Shown in pieces: positions 23,983 through 34,081 of a stretch of 64,000 nucleotides of DNA. Location: positions 2,265,501 through 2,329,500 of the forward strand of contig JBAMJR010000099.1 of NCBI GenBank assembly GCA_038501785.1, given 5' to 3'. Each line of letters opens with the position of its first letter. The first letter of the stretch is position 1. The notes beneath the pieces were generated by a model that had not been told where the DNA came from, made no database searches, and was given only the letters and a program-made list of their open reading frames with translations. The DNA is from Myoxocephalus aenaeus. Its lineage: Eukaryota; Chordata; Actinopteri; Perciformes; Cottidae. Made by a program: the position numbers and the translations under genes.

Positions 23983-24663
23983 ATAAAAAGGACCAGACCT
24001 CATGCAGTCGCTCTTTCTTTCTCCACCGAAATCCGCTCTTGTGGTAAGTACCTGCATTATTAAATTGTTCAAATATGGTGGGAGATGTCTATTTAACACA
24101 TTTATATACACATTAATCGTTTTTGAGAGAAGCTCAATTCCGCCACATGGCCCGTGTATATTCAATGCTAACCGCGCTTAAGATAGCTAACCTTGTCAGG
24201 GGAGTTCAGCACGTTAGCTAGAAAACATGTCCTGAGGACCCGAATAATGCTGTTAGCTGACTAGTCTGTAATGAAAGAACACTTTTGTATTTATCAAGCC
24301 ATGATGTTTGAGCACAGACATATGTAACAACGCCTCGCACTGCATTGTATAACTGTTTTAACCGAGCCAGCTGGTTTACAAAGGCAAGCAGGGTTGGAGT
24401 AGCTTTAACGTTAATGTAATGCACACGGGGCAAAATTGTATTGCAATGTTTTATCTCCTGAAATCAAAATGTAGTTACGATCTAGCAGACGTTTTTAATC
24501 GGAGTGAAATGTGTGTATGGCATGGATTGAAGTAGAATATTTTTGTGAGATCTCACAATTTTTTTTTTCTTCTGTTTCTACCAGGCTGCAACTTCCGGAT
24601 TTTTTTTTTTGGGACGTAAAGCCATGATGCCGGCGTGACGGTGGTCTTTATTCAGTTAATAAA
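23983..24663 (+). promoter_or_regulatory. Possible embedded TATA/splice/poly(A) mini-unit
   Basis: In order: a TATA-like ATAAAAAG at 23983-23990; 28 bases after its start a pyrimidine-rich start-like CTCTTTCTTTCTCC (24011-24024), resembling a 5' TOP initiation site; a consensus donor GTG|GTAAGT at 24043/24044; a long T-rich tract and acceptor CTACCAG ending at 24584; and AATAAA at 24658-24663. The predicted exons are about 33 and 80-100 bases, and the 541-base intron has no obvious snoRNA. The longest frame in exon 2 is only a few codons (ATGATGCCGGCGTGA). It could be a captured 5' TOP-type gene fragment. All of this is by-eye motif reading. Confidence 0.35.
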
Positions 24664-25041
24664 AATGTACTGTAACATTTTGGTCTACATGTCTTATTTT
24701 ATCGTATTGGTATATAATAATAATAATTCATTCAACCGGACCCGACCCGGCAACTGGACCCAATCAGAGTCGGCAGCCGGACCCGGGCTGACTTGTTTCT
24801 TCTGGTGTGCCGGCTTCGGGCCGATGCTGGCCCCGGTTTTGATTACGGCCCAGTGACGGCCGCAGGAATCGGGCCAGTGTATTCGGCCCGATTTTGGGCC
24901 GTCATTCATGCCGAGTCTCAGCAGGGTCGGCAGCCGGACCCGGGCCGACGCATTTCTTCCGGCTTGGTGAGCTTAAGCCGGATCTGTGCCAGGTAATTTT
25001 GGCTACCTGGGTATATAGTTACATACATACATACATACATA

Positions 25042-26658
25042 CAGTGCATCCGGAAAGTATTCACAGCGCTTAACTTTTACCACATTTTGTTATGTTACAG
25101 CCTTATTCCAAAATGGATTAAAAAAAATGTTCCCTCAACATTCAACACACAACACCCCATAATGACAAAGTGAAAAAGGTTTGGGGGAAATTTTTGCAAA
25201 TCTATTAAAAATAAAGAACGAAAATATAACCTGTACATAAGTATTCACAGCCTTTGCCATGACACTCAAAAATTGAGCTCAGGTGCATCCTGTTTCCACT
25301 GTTCATCCTTGAGATGTTTCTACAACTTGATCGGAGTCCACTTGTGCTAAATCCAGTTGATTTGACATGATTTAGAAAGGCATACACCTGTCTATATCCG
25401 GTCCCACAGTTGACAGTGCATGTCAGAGCACAAACCAAACCATGAAGTCCAAGGAATTGTCTGTAGACCTCCGAGACAGCATTGTATCGAGGCACAGATC
25501 TGGCGACGGGTACAGAAAAATGTCTGCAGCATTGAAGGTCCCAATGAGCACAGTGGCCTCCATCATCCGTACATGGATGAAGTTTGGAACCACCAAGACT
25601 CTTCCTAGAGTTGGCCGCCCAGCCAAACTGAGCGATCGGGGGAGAAGAGTCGTCAGGGAGGTGACCAAGAACCCGATGGTCGCTCCAGCGTTGCTCTATG
25701 AAGAGAGGAGAACCTTACAGAAGGACAACAGTCTCTGCAGCACTCCACAAATCAGGCCTGTTTGGTAGAGCGGCCAGACGGAAGCCACTCCTCAGTAAAA
25801 AGCACATGACAGCCCGCCTGGAGTTTGCCAAAAGACACCTGAAGGACTCTCAGACCATGAGAAACAAAATTCTCTGGTCTGATGAAAGAAATATTGAACT
25901 CTTTGGCCTGAATGCCAAGGGTCATGTCTGGAGAAAACCAAGCACTGCTCATCACCTGGCCAATACCATCCCTACAGTGAAGCATGGTGGTGGCAGCATC
26001 ATGCTGTGCAGATGTTTTTCAGCGGGAGGAACTGGGAGACTAGTCAGGATCGAGGCAAAGATGAATGCAGCAATGTACAGAGACATCCTTGTTGTAAACC
26101 TGCTCCAGAGCGCTCTGGACCTCAGACTGGGGCGACAGTTCACCTTTCAACAGGACAACGACCTGAAGCACACGGCCAAGACATCAAAGGTGTGGCTTTG
26201 GGACAACTCTGTGAATGTCCTTGAGTGGCCCAGCCAGAGCCCTGACTTAAAACCAATTGAATATCTCTGGAGAGATCTGAAAATGTCTGCGCACCGACGC
26301 TCCCCATCCAACCTGATGGAATTTGAGAGGTTCTGCAAAGAAAAATGGGAGAAACTGCCCAGAAATAGGTTTGCCAAGCTTGTAGCATAAGAAGACTTGA
26401 GGCTGTAATTGCTGCCAAAGGTGCTTCAACAAAGTATTGAGCAAAGGCTGTGAATACTTATGTACATGTTATATTTTCGTTCTTTATTTTTAATAGATTT
26501 GCAAAAATGTCCCCAAAACTTTTTTTCACTTTGCCATTATGGGGTGTTGTGTGTAGAATGCTGAGGAAAAAAAAGAATTTAATCAATTTTGGAATAAGGC
26601 TGTAACATTACAAAATGTGGTCAAAGTTAAGCACTGTGAATACTTTCCGGATGCACTG
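25042..26658 (+). mobile_element. Tc1-like DNA transposon with IR/DR ends
   Basis: The element is flanked by TA (25040-25041 and 26659-26660) and ends in CAGTGCATCCGGAAAGT and its complement. The terminal inverted repeats are about 216 bp (25042-25257 and 26441-26658). Within the left repeat the 13-bp word AAGTATTCACAGC occurs at 25055-25067 and 25239-25251. The right repeat has GCTGTGAATACTT at 26447-26459 and CTGTGAATACTT at 26634-26645. This is the IR/DR layout in which transposase binds outer and inner sites. The 1.62-kb length is normal for fish Tc1-like elements. The copy went into a (CATA)n tract. Its transposase is frameshifted, so it is not autonomous. Confidence 0.96.
25442..26440 (+). 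pseudogene. Tc1-like transposase, two frameshifts
   Basis: The frame starts at ATG 25442 with the paired-type helix-turn-helix region (LSVDLRDSIVSRHRSGDGY... STVASIIRTW) and a GRPAKLS linker. At about 25680 the frame changes: downstream residues (SLQRCS, then MKRGEPYRRTT from 25698) continue in another frame, consistent with a small deletion after the NPMV codons. The catalytic domain follows: LWSDERNIELFG (first Asp, residue 62 of the second frame), FQQDNDLKHTA (second Asp, residue 153) and PDLKPIEYLW (Glu, residue 188), giving the DD34E spacing, with the Gly-rich HGGGSIM between. After AKLVA a TAA arises at 26388 where a one-base loss would restore RRLEAVIAAKGASTKY up to 26440. The catalytic residues are intact but the gene is broken. 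Confidence 0.92.
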
Positions 26659-26660
26659 TA

Positions 26661-27620
26661 TGTCTCCTAAAAACACCTATAAATATATACATAAGTACAT
26701 ATATGTATCCCTACCCACAACCAATCTCTATCTATGCCCGTGAACAAACATAAAAAAATAAATAAAACGGTAACTAAAAGTATCTGCATACCTACCCGTT
26801 GCTCCAAATTAGGGGAGCGTCGGGAGGTAGGAGAAGTGTTCACTAGCGATTTTTGTTAGTGTGACGAATTTTGACTTTTGGTGGAGTGCCTTTTTTTTTT
26901 TTAGGTTAGGTTAGAGTCCAAATCGGGTTAAGTGATGGTGGGTTGGGTCAAAGTTATGTTGGCCCGATAGAGGATATGGTTGTCCGAAGGCACTAGCGGG
27001 TTAGGGTGTATAAATTGCTGTGTGTTCTGCTATTCTTCTTTCTCTCGTGGTCCAACGGAAGTTGTGTTGGATTCCCTGGAGGTGGACTTCAGCCAGCATA
27101 TCCTCAGCTTGAACCTTGATGGATACATGTCAAGAGGACAGTAAAAAAGACCGTAGGAAGTTGATTTTCAGCAGTATCGGATAAAACAAGAACATTGCAC
27201 TTCATGTTCTTGCCAGGGGGCTGGAACAGCAAAGACAACATCAGGCAGCGAGAAGGTAAACACAAAAACAAAGGACACCTCTCCACAAAAGCTCAGTCAC
27301 TCAACTCATGGCCAAGATAAATAAACTACAGTGGGCCATTATCAGCTTGTGAGCACAGGACAGGGTCTGGCAATGAAATCATTGCAAATTGTTTATAAAA
27401 ACAATGGAATATAATTTTTCAAGGACTTACCTCAGCCTAACTACAGCATGATGTCAGAATGGGCAACACTATTAATTTACTGTTTGCACCAAAAACATGA
27501 AAATCTCATCAATGTCAATATTACATTGAAATATTTCCGTTCAGTAATGTCAGCTGGTTTATCTCCAATAATAATGCAGTCAAAGAACATTATCATATGT
27601 GTTGTGCAGTTTACTATTAT
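26661..27620. other. No gene recognised
   Basis: Mixed sequence between the Tc1-like element and the LTR/piggyBac nest. A TATAAATTGC at about 27010 and a pyrimidine-rich stretch after it have a promoter-like look, but no coding exon or element ends could be defined. Confidence 0.4.
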
Positions 27621-27985
27621 CATTTGTCACGACCCGGCTCTTAACTCTTCCGACCGACGCGAGGCTGCGCTTTGACAGTGTATACTTTTTTGAAATATTC
27701 ATATCTTCGCGATAATACATCGCAGAAATATGGTTTGATGTCTACCGAAAAGAGGAGACTTCCTGCTTCTGCTGCCTCCCTCCTCCAACATCTTACCATG
27801 ATTCAGACAAAAGATAGGGGCATCGGCGTGTCATATGATGCGGTTCAAAAAGTACTCGTCACACACAATCCTTCACTGAAGTGTTGAATCATGTGTCCGC
27901 CGACATTTTGTGAAATAAATTGACCGATGAACATTCAAGATACTCACAAAGAACAAGCATGTAACTAAACACCTGAGCTCTGAAA

Positions 27986-28164
27986 ATGCGCTGGCGTTTT
28001 TCACTCACAAAGAAGAGAGATATTATGGCAAGAACGCACTTTACTACAGAGGAAGCTGTGGTGGCGATTTTGGCGACAAGGACGACAGGAGCGTCAGACC
28101 CTGAAGGCTTCGACTCCTGTGACGAAGACAAATATGCAGACAGAAGGGATCCATTTGAAGATGG
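27986..28164 (+). pseudogene. First exon of a piggyBac-type transposase
   Basis: ATG codons at 27986 and 28025 share one frame. The second gives MARTHFTTEEAVVAILATR, followed by a Ser/Asp/Glu-rich acidic stretch (GFDSCDEDKYADRRDPFEDG). PGBD/piggyBac proteins typically open with a short basic start, an FT-EEA helix and an acidic region like this. The exon ends with GATGG|GTAAGT at 28164/28165, a consensus donor, leaving phase 2. The catalytic exons are missing from the element. Confidence 0.55.
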
Positions 28165-28410
28165 GTAAGTGTATTTAGCTACTAAACTTTGTGTTGCAAT
28201 AGCATATTTACGCTAGCAGAGTGAGCACATTTAGCTGGTCCCACTCCCTTGCTGCTCGAGTCTGGCATAACGCAGGTACGCACGTAGGTTGTTTACATTA
28301 GCAGTTGGCACAGTTAGCTCTTGCCCTGAGCATAGTCCCTGCTGGATTTCTGTTACTGGTTTTGGTGTGTAATCGTAACTTTCTTTCAGTGAACTTAGTA
28401 GTGACCAGTT

Positions 28411-28680
28411 GTCATTTATTTTAGAGAGGATTCACATCTGCTACATTGGACAACATGCAGCTTCGCTCCAGCCACCAGCACCTACGCTGTCGTGGAAGAC
28501 TGACTACGACGGACACTGCTCACCAAGTAGGTCACAGCTCAGCTGCACATGTACACCTGTTGAACTGTTCAAACTGTGAAGTTAGTTATTGACTAGTCAT
28601 TTATTTTACAGAGAGGATTCACCACCGCCAGCCACTCTAGCACAGCCATACCCACCAGCCCGGGTCTGTTTTCTATTTCT
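28411..28680 (+). repeat. Duplicated acceptor and exon start inside the piggyBac-type element
   Basis: GACCAGTTGTCATTTATTTT, then AG and AGAGGATTCAC (exon from 28435), is repeated with small changes as GACTAGTCATTTATTTTACAG and AGAGGATTCACC (exon from 28612). Joining exon 1 to the second copy keeps the frame (GEDSPPPATLAQPYPPARV, Pro-rich), while joining to the first copy gives GEDSHLLHWTTCSF and then a stop. The duplication could give alternative splice forms. Confidence 0.55.
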
Positions 28681-29494
28681 GAACATGTATATTGTGTAAA
28701 TATATTTATTGAATTTATAATACATATTTTATTTGAAAACAAAATGTTGTAATGGTCATTTTACATTTGCACACAGCCCATGAAGCTTTATCTACTGGAT
28801 GAAGTCATTTCTAAGTCCCATTTTTGTAATTTTGGTGAAAGGTGTGACAGACCACTCAAAAAACAATAAAAAATTTAGTTTTAGACATTTATTTACATGT
28901 ATCTACCATTGTATTCATATAGTTCACTGCTTTTGTGAACCTAAGACCTTTGGTAAACCAATTCCAAGCACAAAAACCGTTCTACCACCTGAGTAAAGTT
29001 TTGTTTTCACAAGAGATATGAAGAATTTCCAAAAATCGAGATTACATTTGTCAACTTTAAGAGTCATATTTTCTCTTTACAATTGTGCCTTATGACAATG
29101 GCGCCTCATTAGAGAGCTGAGATTGTTCTGCAATTTTTCATGTAAAAATGGGTATGTATCTTATATACAAGTGCCTCAAAAGGTGAATTTAAGAAATTAT
29201 GTAAATTCAAGAAAAGAGTCTGAAGGGTTAAGCCATGACAAAGGGGTTTTAAATGGGAAAGGTACATTTATTAGCAACACACAGCAAATGAAAGTATCAA
29301 CAAGACCGGGTGGTGGAGGAACGGAGATCCAGGCTGCCGAGCACTGGAGCAGACAGATCTTAAATAAATGCTCCTGGAAGAATGGCCAGGTGCTCCCAGA
29401 TTAGCTCCGCCTACTAGGGATCTGCGGGACACAGACAAGCTAGAGTACAAGCACACAGCAGGCCCTGCCTAAAGCAACAGGGCCGTAACACATT

Positions 29495-30553
29495 ACATGA
29501 CTTCCTGGTATTTGTGTTATTTTCTTTCAAATATCCCCCCTCTTCTATAAAAGCTAATTTATGCCAGGAAAATAAATTAGGTTATGTATGACAAACATAA
29601 AATTACTCATAGTAAGATCATAAACTGTATAAACTATTCTCTAAAGGGCCAACATTTAAGCTCACGGTGGACAGCTGTAGTCGTCACCATCATGGCAGTA
29701 ATCACACAAAAATGGGCAAGTGGAACGTGGATGAGCCAGGGCGGGCCGATTGATGCTTGGTTGCTGAAAAAACAACATTGAACTTGAAGTTACCAAACTA
29801 GCTAAGGCTAACAAGCTAGTAAGAAGCTAAGCAATATGATACTCTGTTGCATTAATGTAAACCCTGTGGTCTTGTTGCTCCCAGTTGCCTATTGGTCCTG
29901 GTGCTAACATAAAAATAAAACCAATAAAATAATACTTCACGATAAAACTTGAGACTGACTTCTATCATTTATTCAATATATTTTTCACATGAAAGTGGAC
30001 AATGTAATGTTACAACTCCACCGAAATGCAATGTCATCATATCCTGTAATTTGTGCATTGATATTAACGCTTTTCACCATAAAGCACACATCTCCTCTGT
30101 TTGACAGATTGGTGTTCCCAGGACCCTTCCTTTAGTAGCCCCACCAAACATTTCTAAAATATAAACATCTAGATGGATTACCATAGAATTTGGTTCAGAC
30201 AGTCATGCCCTCCACAGGATAAATTGTAATATCTTTGGTAATAACCTACTTTTTACTCATACACTCTTCAACAGTGCACCAAGTAAATTGACGCTTTATT
30301 GGTGAGTATTTACCAGCCAGGTACTGAAGACATGGAACAATTAAAATGTCCGCATTATTTTTAAGTTGCATATCATGCCAATCCAGACTTAGTCTGCCTC
30401 GTTTTACATTTTGAAATTGTTTGTCTTATCTGCGAAAAAATGCAACAGTGCATACTTGCATGTATCCTTGTTCCAGATGGCTATCAACCGCAGTTTTATC
30501 ATGTCTCCCCCCTTCCATGATCTTTAGATGCACATTTTTCTTGACCCGCATAA
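29495..30553. other. No gene recognised
   Basis: AT-rich DNA between the LTR nest and the first hAT copy. No domain-bearing frame, RNA gene or transposon terminus was seen. Confidence 0.5.
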
Positions 30554-30769
30554 GTCGGTAGCAGTGGCGGCTGGTGACTTTTTTTTTGGGGGGGGCGCAG
30601 TTGGGCGGCGCGGTTTAAATAGCACTCCACAAGGAGAAGAAAAGAGGTTTGGAGTAGAATATTCTAAAAAACAAAGCTTTATTTCAAGAAAACAGTGTGC
30701 TCAACACTGTCCAATAACAACTATCAACAAACTGTAACTTTGGGCATGAGAGGTTCAGAGCAGAATGGT

Positions 30770-30919
30770 TTAAGAAACATTCAATGTGGTGGCCAGAGCA
30801 ACTTCAGGGAATACATTGACGTAGCATTCAAACTGGGGGCCCTGCAGTAAGGTGGCACTGGTGAGGTGGTCTTTGAAGGCAAAGCGTTCCCTGGTGTGTC
30901 CAAGTATGGTGTCACAAAC
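30770..30919 (-). pseudogene. Internal hAT transposase exon, copy 1
   Basis: After a pyrimidine-rich tract and CTGTAG acceptor, the minus-strand frame reads VCDTILGHTRERFAFKDHL, then TSATLLQGPQFECYVNVFP and EVALATTLNVS to a stop (49 residues). The pattern (hydrophobic - RERF - F.DHL.SA.LL - F - FP..AL..T) fits the C-terminal third of hAT/ZMYM1-like transposases. The stop after LNVS is the deletion point, and AATAAA follows on the minus strand. Confidence 0.6.
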
Positions 30920-31084
30920 CTACAGATAAATATATAGAGAGAGACAGAGACAGTAAGATAAGTTGTGGGGAAATATCTACTACAAACAGGCTTCATACTA
31001 CAGACAAAAAACTATGTTTTGTGTGTCTTGATGGCTCAGCAACATAGACAAAAGGCCAGGAGCCACCTTGATGGCTGTAGCTAT

Positions 31085-31085
<1 letters not shown>

Positions 31086-31139
<54 letters not shown>
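31086..31139 (+). repeat. (AC)27 microsatellite in hAT copy 1
   Basis: 54-base uninterrupted AC run in the intron-like part of the element. The same site has 14 units in copy 3 and 8 in copy 2. Confidence 0.97.
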
Positions 31140-31142
<3 letters not shown>

Positions 31143-31374
31143 CTTGTTGGGGGTTGAATTGGTATTTTAGATAAAGTTATAGCCTGATATGATATCCACC
31201 CAAATCTAGCAATGTCCAACATGTGTTCTGCTGTGGGAAAGATAAAACATTAAACTCTAACACAGGCATCTGCTGATTTTGACACTCACTTCTGCAGCAA
31301 TCCTTCAAGCTCATCTTCCTTCACAGCCCGGCGCTTCCTCGGCTGCTCAGAGCCACTGCACACGGAGCCTCCAG

Positions 31375-31545
31375 CTAGCAGCTCCGGTTAGCATGTAGCT
31401 TGGTGCATGTAGCTTCACTGCTTTGCTGCTGAATATTTAAATCCGGACGTTCGGGTCCCAACTCTTTCAGCCTCTTCTTGTCAACATCTGATCGTGGATT
31501 GAAAGGTGTTTCGCGTAGAGATACCACAGAGTTTTCAGTCGCCAT
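31375..31545 (-). pseudogene. N-terminal exon of a hAT/ZMYM1-like transposase, copy 1
   Basis: ATG at 31545 opens MATENSVVSLRETPFNPRS and runs to LKELGPERPDLNIQQQ, then drifts to a stop at 31375-31377 (56 residues). The LKELGP.RPDL.IQQ run is the lead-in to the TTF-type zinc finger in the large teleost ZMYM1-like/hAT transposase family, as I recall it. The zinc finger itself is deleted. An identical-length frame exists in copy 3. Confidence 0.65.
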
Positions 31546-32054
31546 ACTAACATAATCAAAGTCTCTGCTAGCTGTGTTGCTCGCGTAGCTACATGGGGTG
31601 TGAGGGAATGATAAAGGTCTCTGATTGGACGAATAGTCCAACCACGTTGCAATAAGAAACGATGTCGTTTGCTAGGGCGCAGATTCGTGCGCCCGAAGAT
31701 TCACGTTTCATCCGCCAATGAGAAGCTGTCCTTGCCGTCACGAGGGTGAAATGTTTCATGGCTTTCCATAGACACACATTTGGCCGGCGCCCCGAGAGGG
31801 GAGGGGCTTTTCTCAGTAATGATGAATGGCGATATATTATATTTAACTTAAGTGGTTGTTGACAGGGGCTTACGGTCTCCCACACACATTTAGCGCGTCA
31901 ACACGGTATATTTCTTATTTAAATTATTTGATATATAATGTTTTTTGACAGTATATATTATTTTATTTTTTTCTTCTTTTTTTTTTTTCATGCAAAATTT
32001 TAGGAGGGGCGGCGCCCTAGCGCCCTCTATTGACGCACCGCCACTGGTCGGTAG

Positions 32055-34073
32055 ATCTCTCATCACTGAAGTACAGTAGCCATTAGAAAGAATGAGAGAA
32101 TGTGGGGGGAAGGGAGCCAGAAGGATTGATAGAGCAAGAGCTCAGAGGTCTACCGGAGTGATGACGGCTGTCCACGCGTGTCTAGGACAACAGCCGTCAT
32201 GTTTACAGAAAACCAGTTTGACTCTCTGTTCAAACTTGTGGTTCACAAACACCTCTGCTTAACATACTGAAAAGACCTGACTTCTCATTGCTTGTTTTTT
32301 TCCAGGTTGTCTCATTTTGGTATTTCTGTCCATCCATGAAGAGCAAGCAAACAAAACAAAAAAATGTCAACAAAATCAACCTCACCCCCTGTCCTCGCTT
32401 ACACTCACTGTCCACAAGTGTTCTCACAAAGGACCATTTATGTGATTGGTTAGACCAAAACATAACAGATCTGTTCTTTAACACCTAAATTCATTTAATA
32501 TAAGTGTTACATACTATACATGCCCAAATATATAAAAAAAAAAAAAGATTTTTCTTACTCATATTTATTTAAAAAAAATCTATATCACATGGCTCCACAT
32601 CTTTTGAAGGCCACCTTGTTGACTGCCGTGTTCAGAATAAGTATCCAGAATGCATTAATTTTCTGTAGAAGAGCTTTGCACTAATTAGCTAAAACTGCAG
32701 CAATTTCCAACAGTCCCTTGAGTGTCTAGTGTAGCGTGAGCAGAAACAATGTGAGAGTGTGATCAGCAAAACGAGGTGAAAGGCACGTGTTTTATGGTCT
32801 ATAATCAACAGATCCTGTGTTAAGTGTGTTAGGTGCAGTAAAACCAACATGACAATACAACATACTTTCTAATTTCACATACACAAAAAGCTGCCACATA
32901 AGTATAGGCAGTCTTAGTCCAATTACATTATTCTTTTAAATATAAGATACACAAACAAATTGTCATCTTACAAATACACAGATGAAAAAGTCCACTGTGT
33001 CAGCTGTCACACGGGTTCATCACTGCTGGATTGGCATACGTTCTAGTTTATTACATCCTGAAATCTGATGTAAATTAAATTGTTATTTAATTCATGAAAT
33101 AGGGAAAATCTATGAGAATATTGTTGAATGCTCCTTCATACATTGACTCGTTCCTTAAGCTCCTATTTAACTTGCTATATTGTTATTTAGAATACTGTAT
33201 TTTTCAAAGTTACACTCCAACATGTCATTTACAGCAATGTCATAAACTGGTGATTTATTCTGCTGCCTCAGAGCCTCAGCGTAATGTTTAAAGTGCAAGA
33301 TAACATGTTAGATGAATGTAATCAAAGATTGAAAAACACTGGTCTAGTGCATCTGAGAGCACTGTTGACTGTTAGCAACTGTTGCCTGCAGATGAAGGCA
33401 ATTAACCTCCTGTTTGGAGTGAGTATTTCAAGATATAGATTCTCATGATTTGCTGTTTTATTCAAAGGCTTGAGTGTAGCTCGGTGAACAGTGATTGAAG
33501 GGTTGCATTGCAAATTATAAGCGTGTCTGCGTGATGATGATTATTATTATTAATAACTATGCAGGTTCACAAGCAGAGGGGCACTGACTGGCTGCACAGA
33601 GGAAAATAATGTTTGCTGGATCTACACAAATACGTGTCTAAAGCAACATTTGCTGGAAGGTGAAAGCCACTGCTAGAGGTGTCAACTAAATGTCGGTGAA
33701 ATAATCTATACCGGCTCTCTACCAAACCTACTATTATGAAGTGCTGTGTTGTATGTTTCAAGGATCATTCAGCTTTACTAAATCTTAGGTTTAATTTGTA
33801 TGCTTTTGGCCGACATTACGTCGACCAGGAGGACCGTTTGAGTTGTCGCATGTGTGTCTGCATGCGTCCGTGATTGAGTGGGCACCCATGTGTCTGTCAA
33901 CGGCTAATCTCCCATCCTGCTGCTGCAAAGTGCATCATATTTTATGTGTAAACTAGTCCACTAGTAATGACTCAAGGATCACAATTGTATCCCACTTTAT
34001 AAAAAAATAACTAGTTTGGCCTGTTGTATACTGCCATTGACTGGCCGCTAACTTCTCACTCACTATTCTAGGG
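32055..34073. other. No gene recognised
   Basis: Unique AT-rich DNA between hAT copies 1 and 2. An inverted pair GACGGCTGT/ACAGCCGTC (32162-32170 and 32190-32198) forms a short hairpin-like site. No open frame with protein features. Confidence 0.5.
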
Positions 34074-34081
34074 GCCACTAG

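Larger units (their letters stand above)
23642..25011. mobile_element. Unassigned TIR element flanked by TA
   Basis: The ends are perfect inverted repeats, CCCAGGTAGCCA on the left and TGGCTACCTGGG on the right. Each is bounded by TA (23640-23641 and 25012-25013), so either the repeat is 14 bp or the target duplication is TA. The interior has GC-rich outer blocks with repeated CGGCAGCCGGACCCGGGC-like words, a 59-bp direct repeat, and an AT-rich centre that looks like a small transcription unit (23983-24663). No transposase is visible. The TA flanks suggest Tc1/mariner-type mobilisation, but the termini do not match the Tc1 element that follows 30 bp away. Confidence 0.6.
27645..29227 (+). mobile_element. 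Non-autonomous piggyBac-type element
   Basis: The element is flanked by TTAA at 27641-27644 and 29228-29231, the canonical piggyBac target duplication. Its ends are imperfect inverted repeats, CTCTTCCGAC on the left and GTCTGAAGGG on the right (complement CCCTTCAGAC; eight of ten match). The 1.58-kb interior keeps a first coding exon with a PGBD-like start and duplicated small exons, but no DDD transposase core, so it depends on an outside enzyme. It sits inside the solo LTR, so it is younger than that LTR. Confidence 0.75.
27625..29490 (-). mobile_element. Solo LTR (Gypsy-type) split by a piggyBac-type insertion
   Basis: The outer ends are TGTCACGACC on the left and GGCCGTAACA on the right (TG...CA), flanked by a perfect 4-bp duplication CATT at 27621-27624 and 29491-29494. 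On the minus strand it reads TGTTACGG... to ...GGTCGTGACA, the same ends as the LTRs at 12337, 38774 and the 22.9-kb fragment. Removing the inserted element and one TTAA leaves about 279 bp, a plausible solo LTR. The right part (29232-29490) is therefore LTR sequence, not a gene. Confidence 0.75.
30562..32046 (-). mobile_element. hAT-type deletion derivative, copy 1
   Basis: The ends CAGTGGCGG and CCGCCACTG are perfect inverted repeats, flanked by a perfect 8-bp duplication GTCGGTAG (30554-30561 and 32047-32054), which is hAT behaviour. Read on the minus strand the order is: GC-rich end with GGCGCTAGGGCGCC, AT-rich part, CCAAT-bearing promoter-like block, coding exon (31545-31375), splice donor, (AC)27 microsatellite in the intron, acceptor and second exon (30919-30770), AATAAA, end. 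The transposase core is missing. It is nearly the same as copy 3 apart from the microsatellite length and a few small indels, and one of the three CCAAT boxes is mutated here. Confidence 0.92.

Noticed and set aside
31589..31885. 98-codon frame MWETVSPCQQPLKLN..., also present at 51468-51764
   Set aside because: It occurs in both hAT copies 1 and 3 because those copies are almost identical. It lies in the non-coding leader upstream of the true exon and has no family features.
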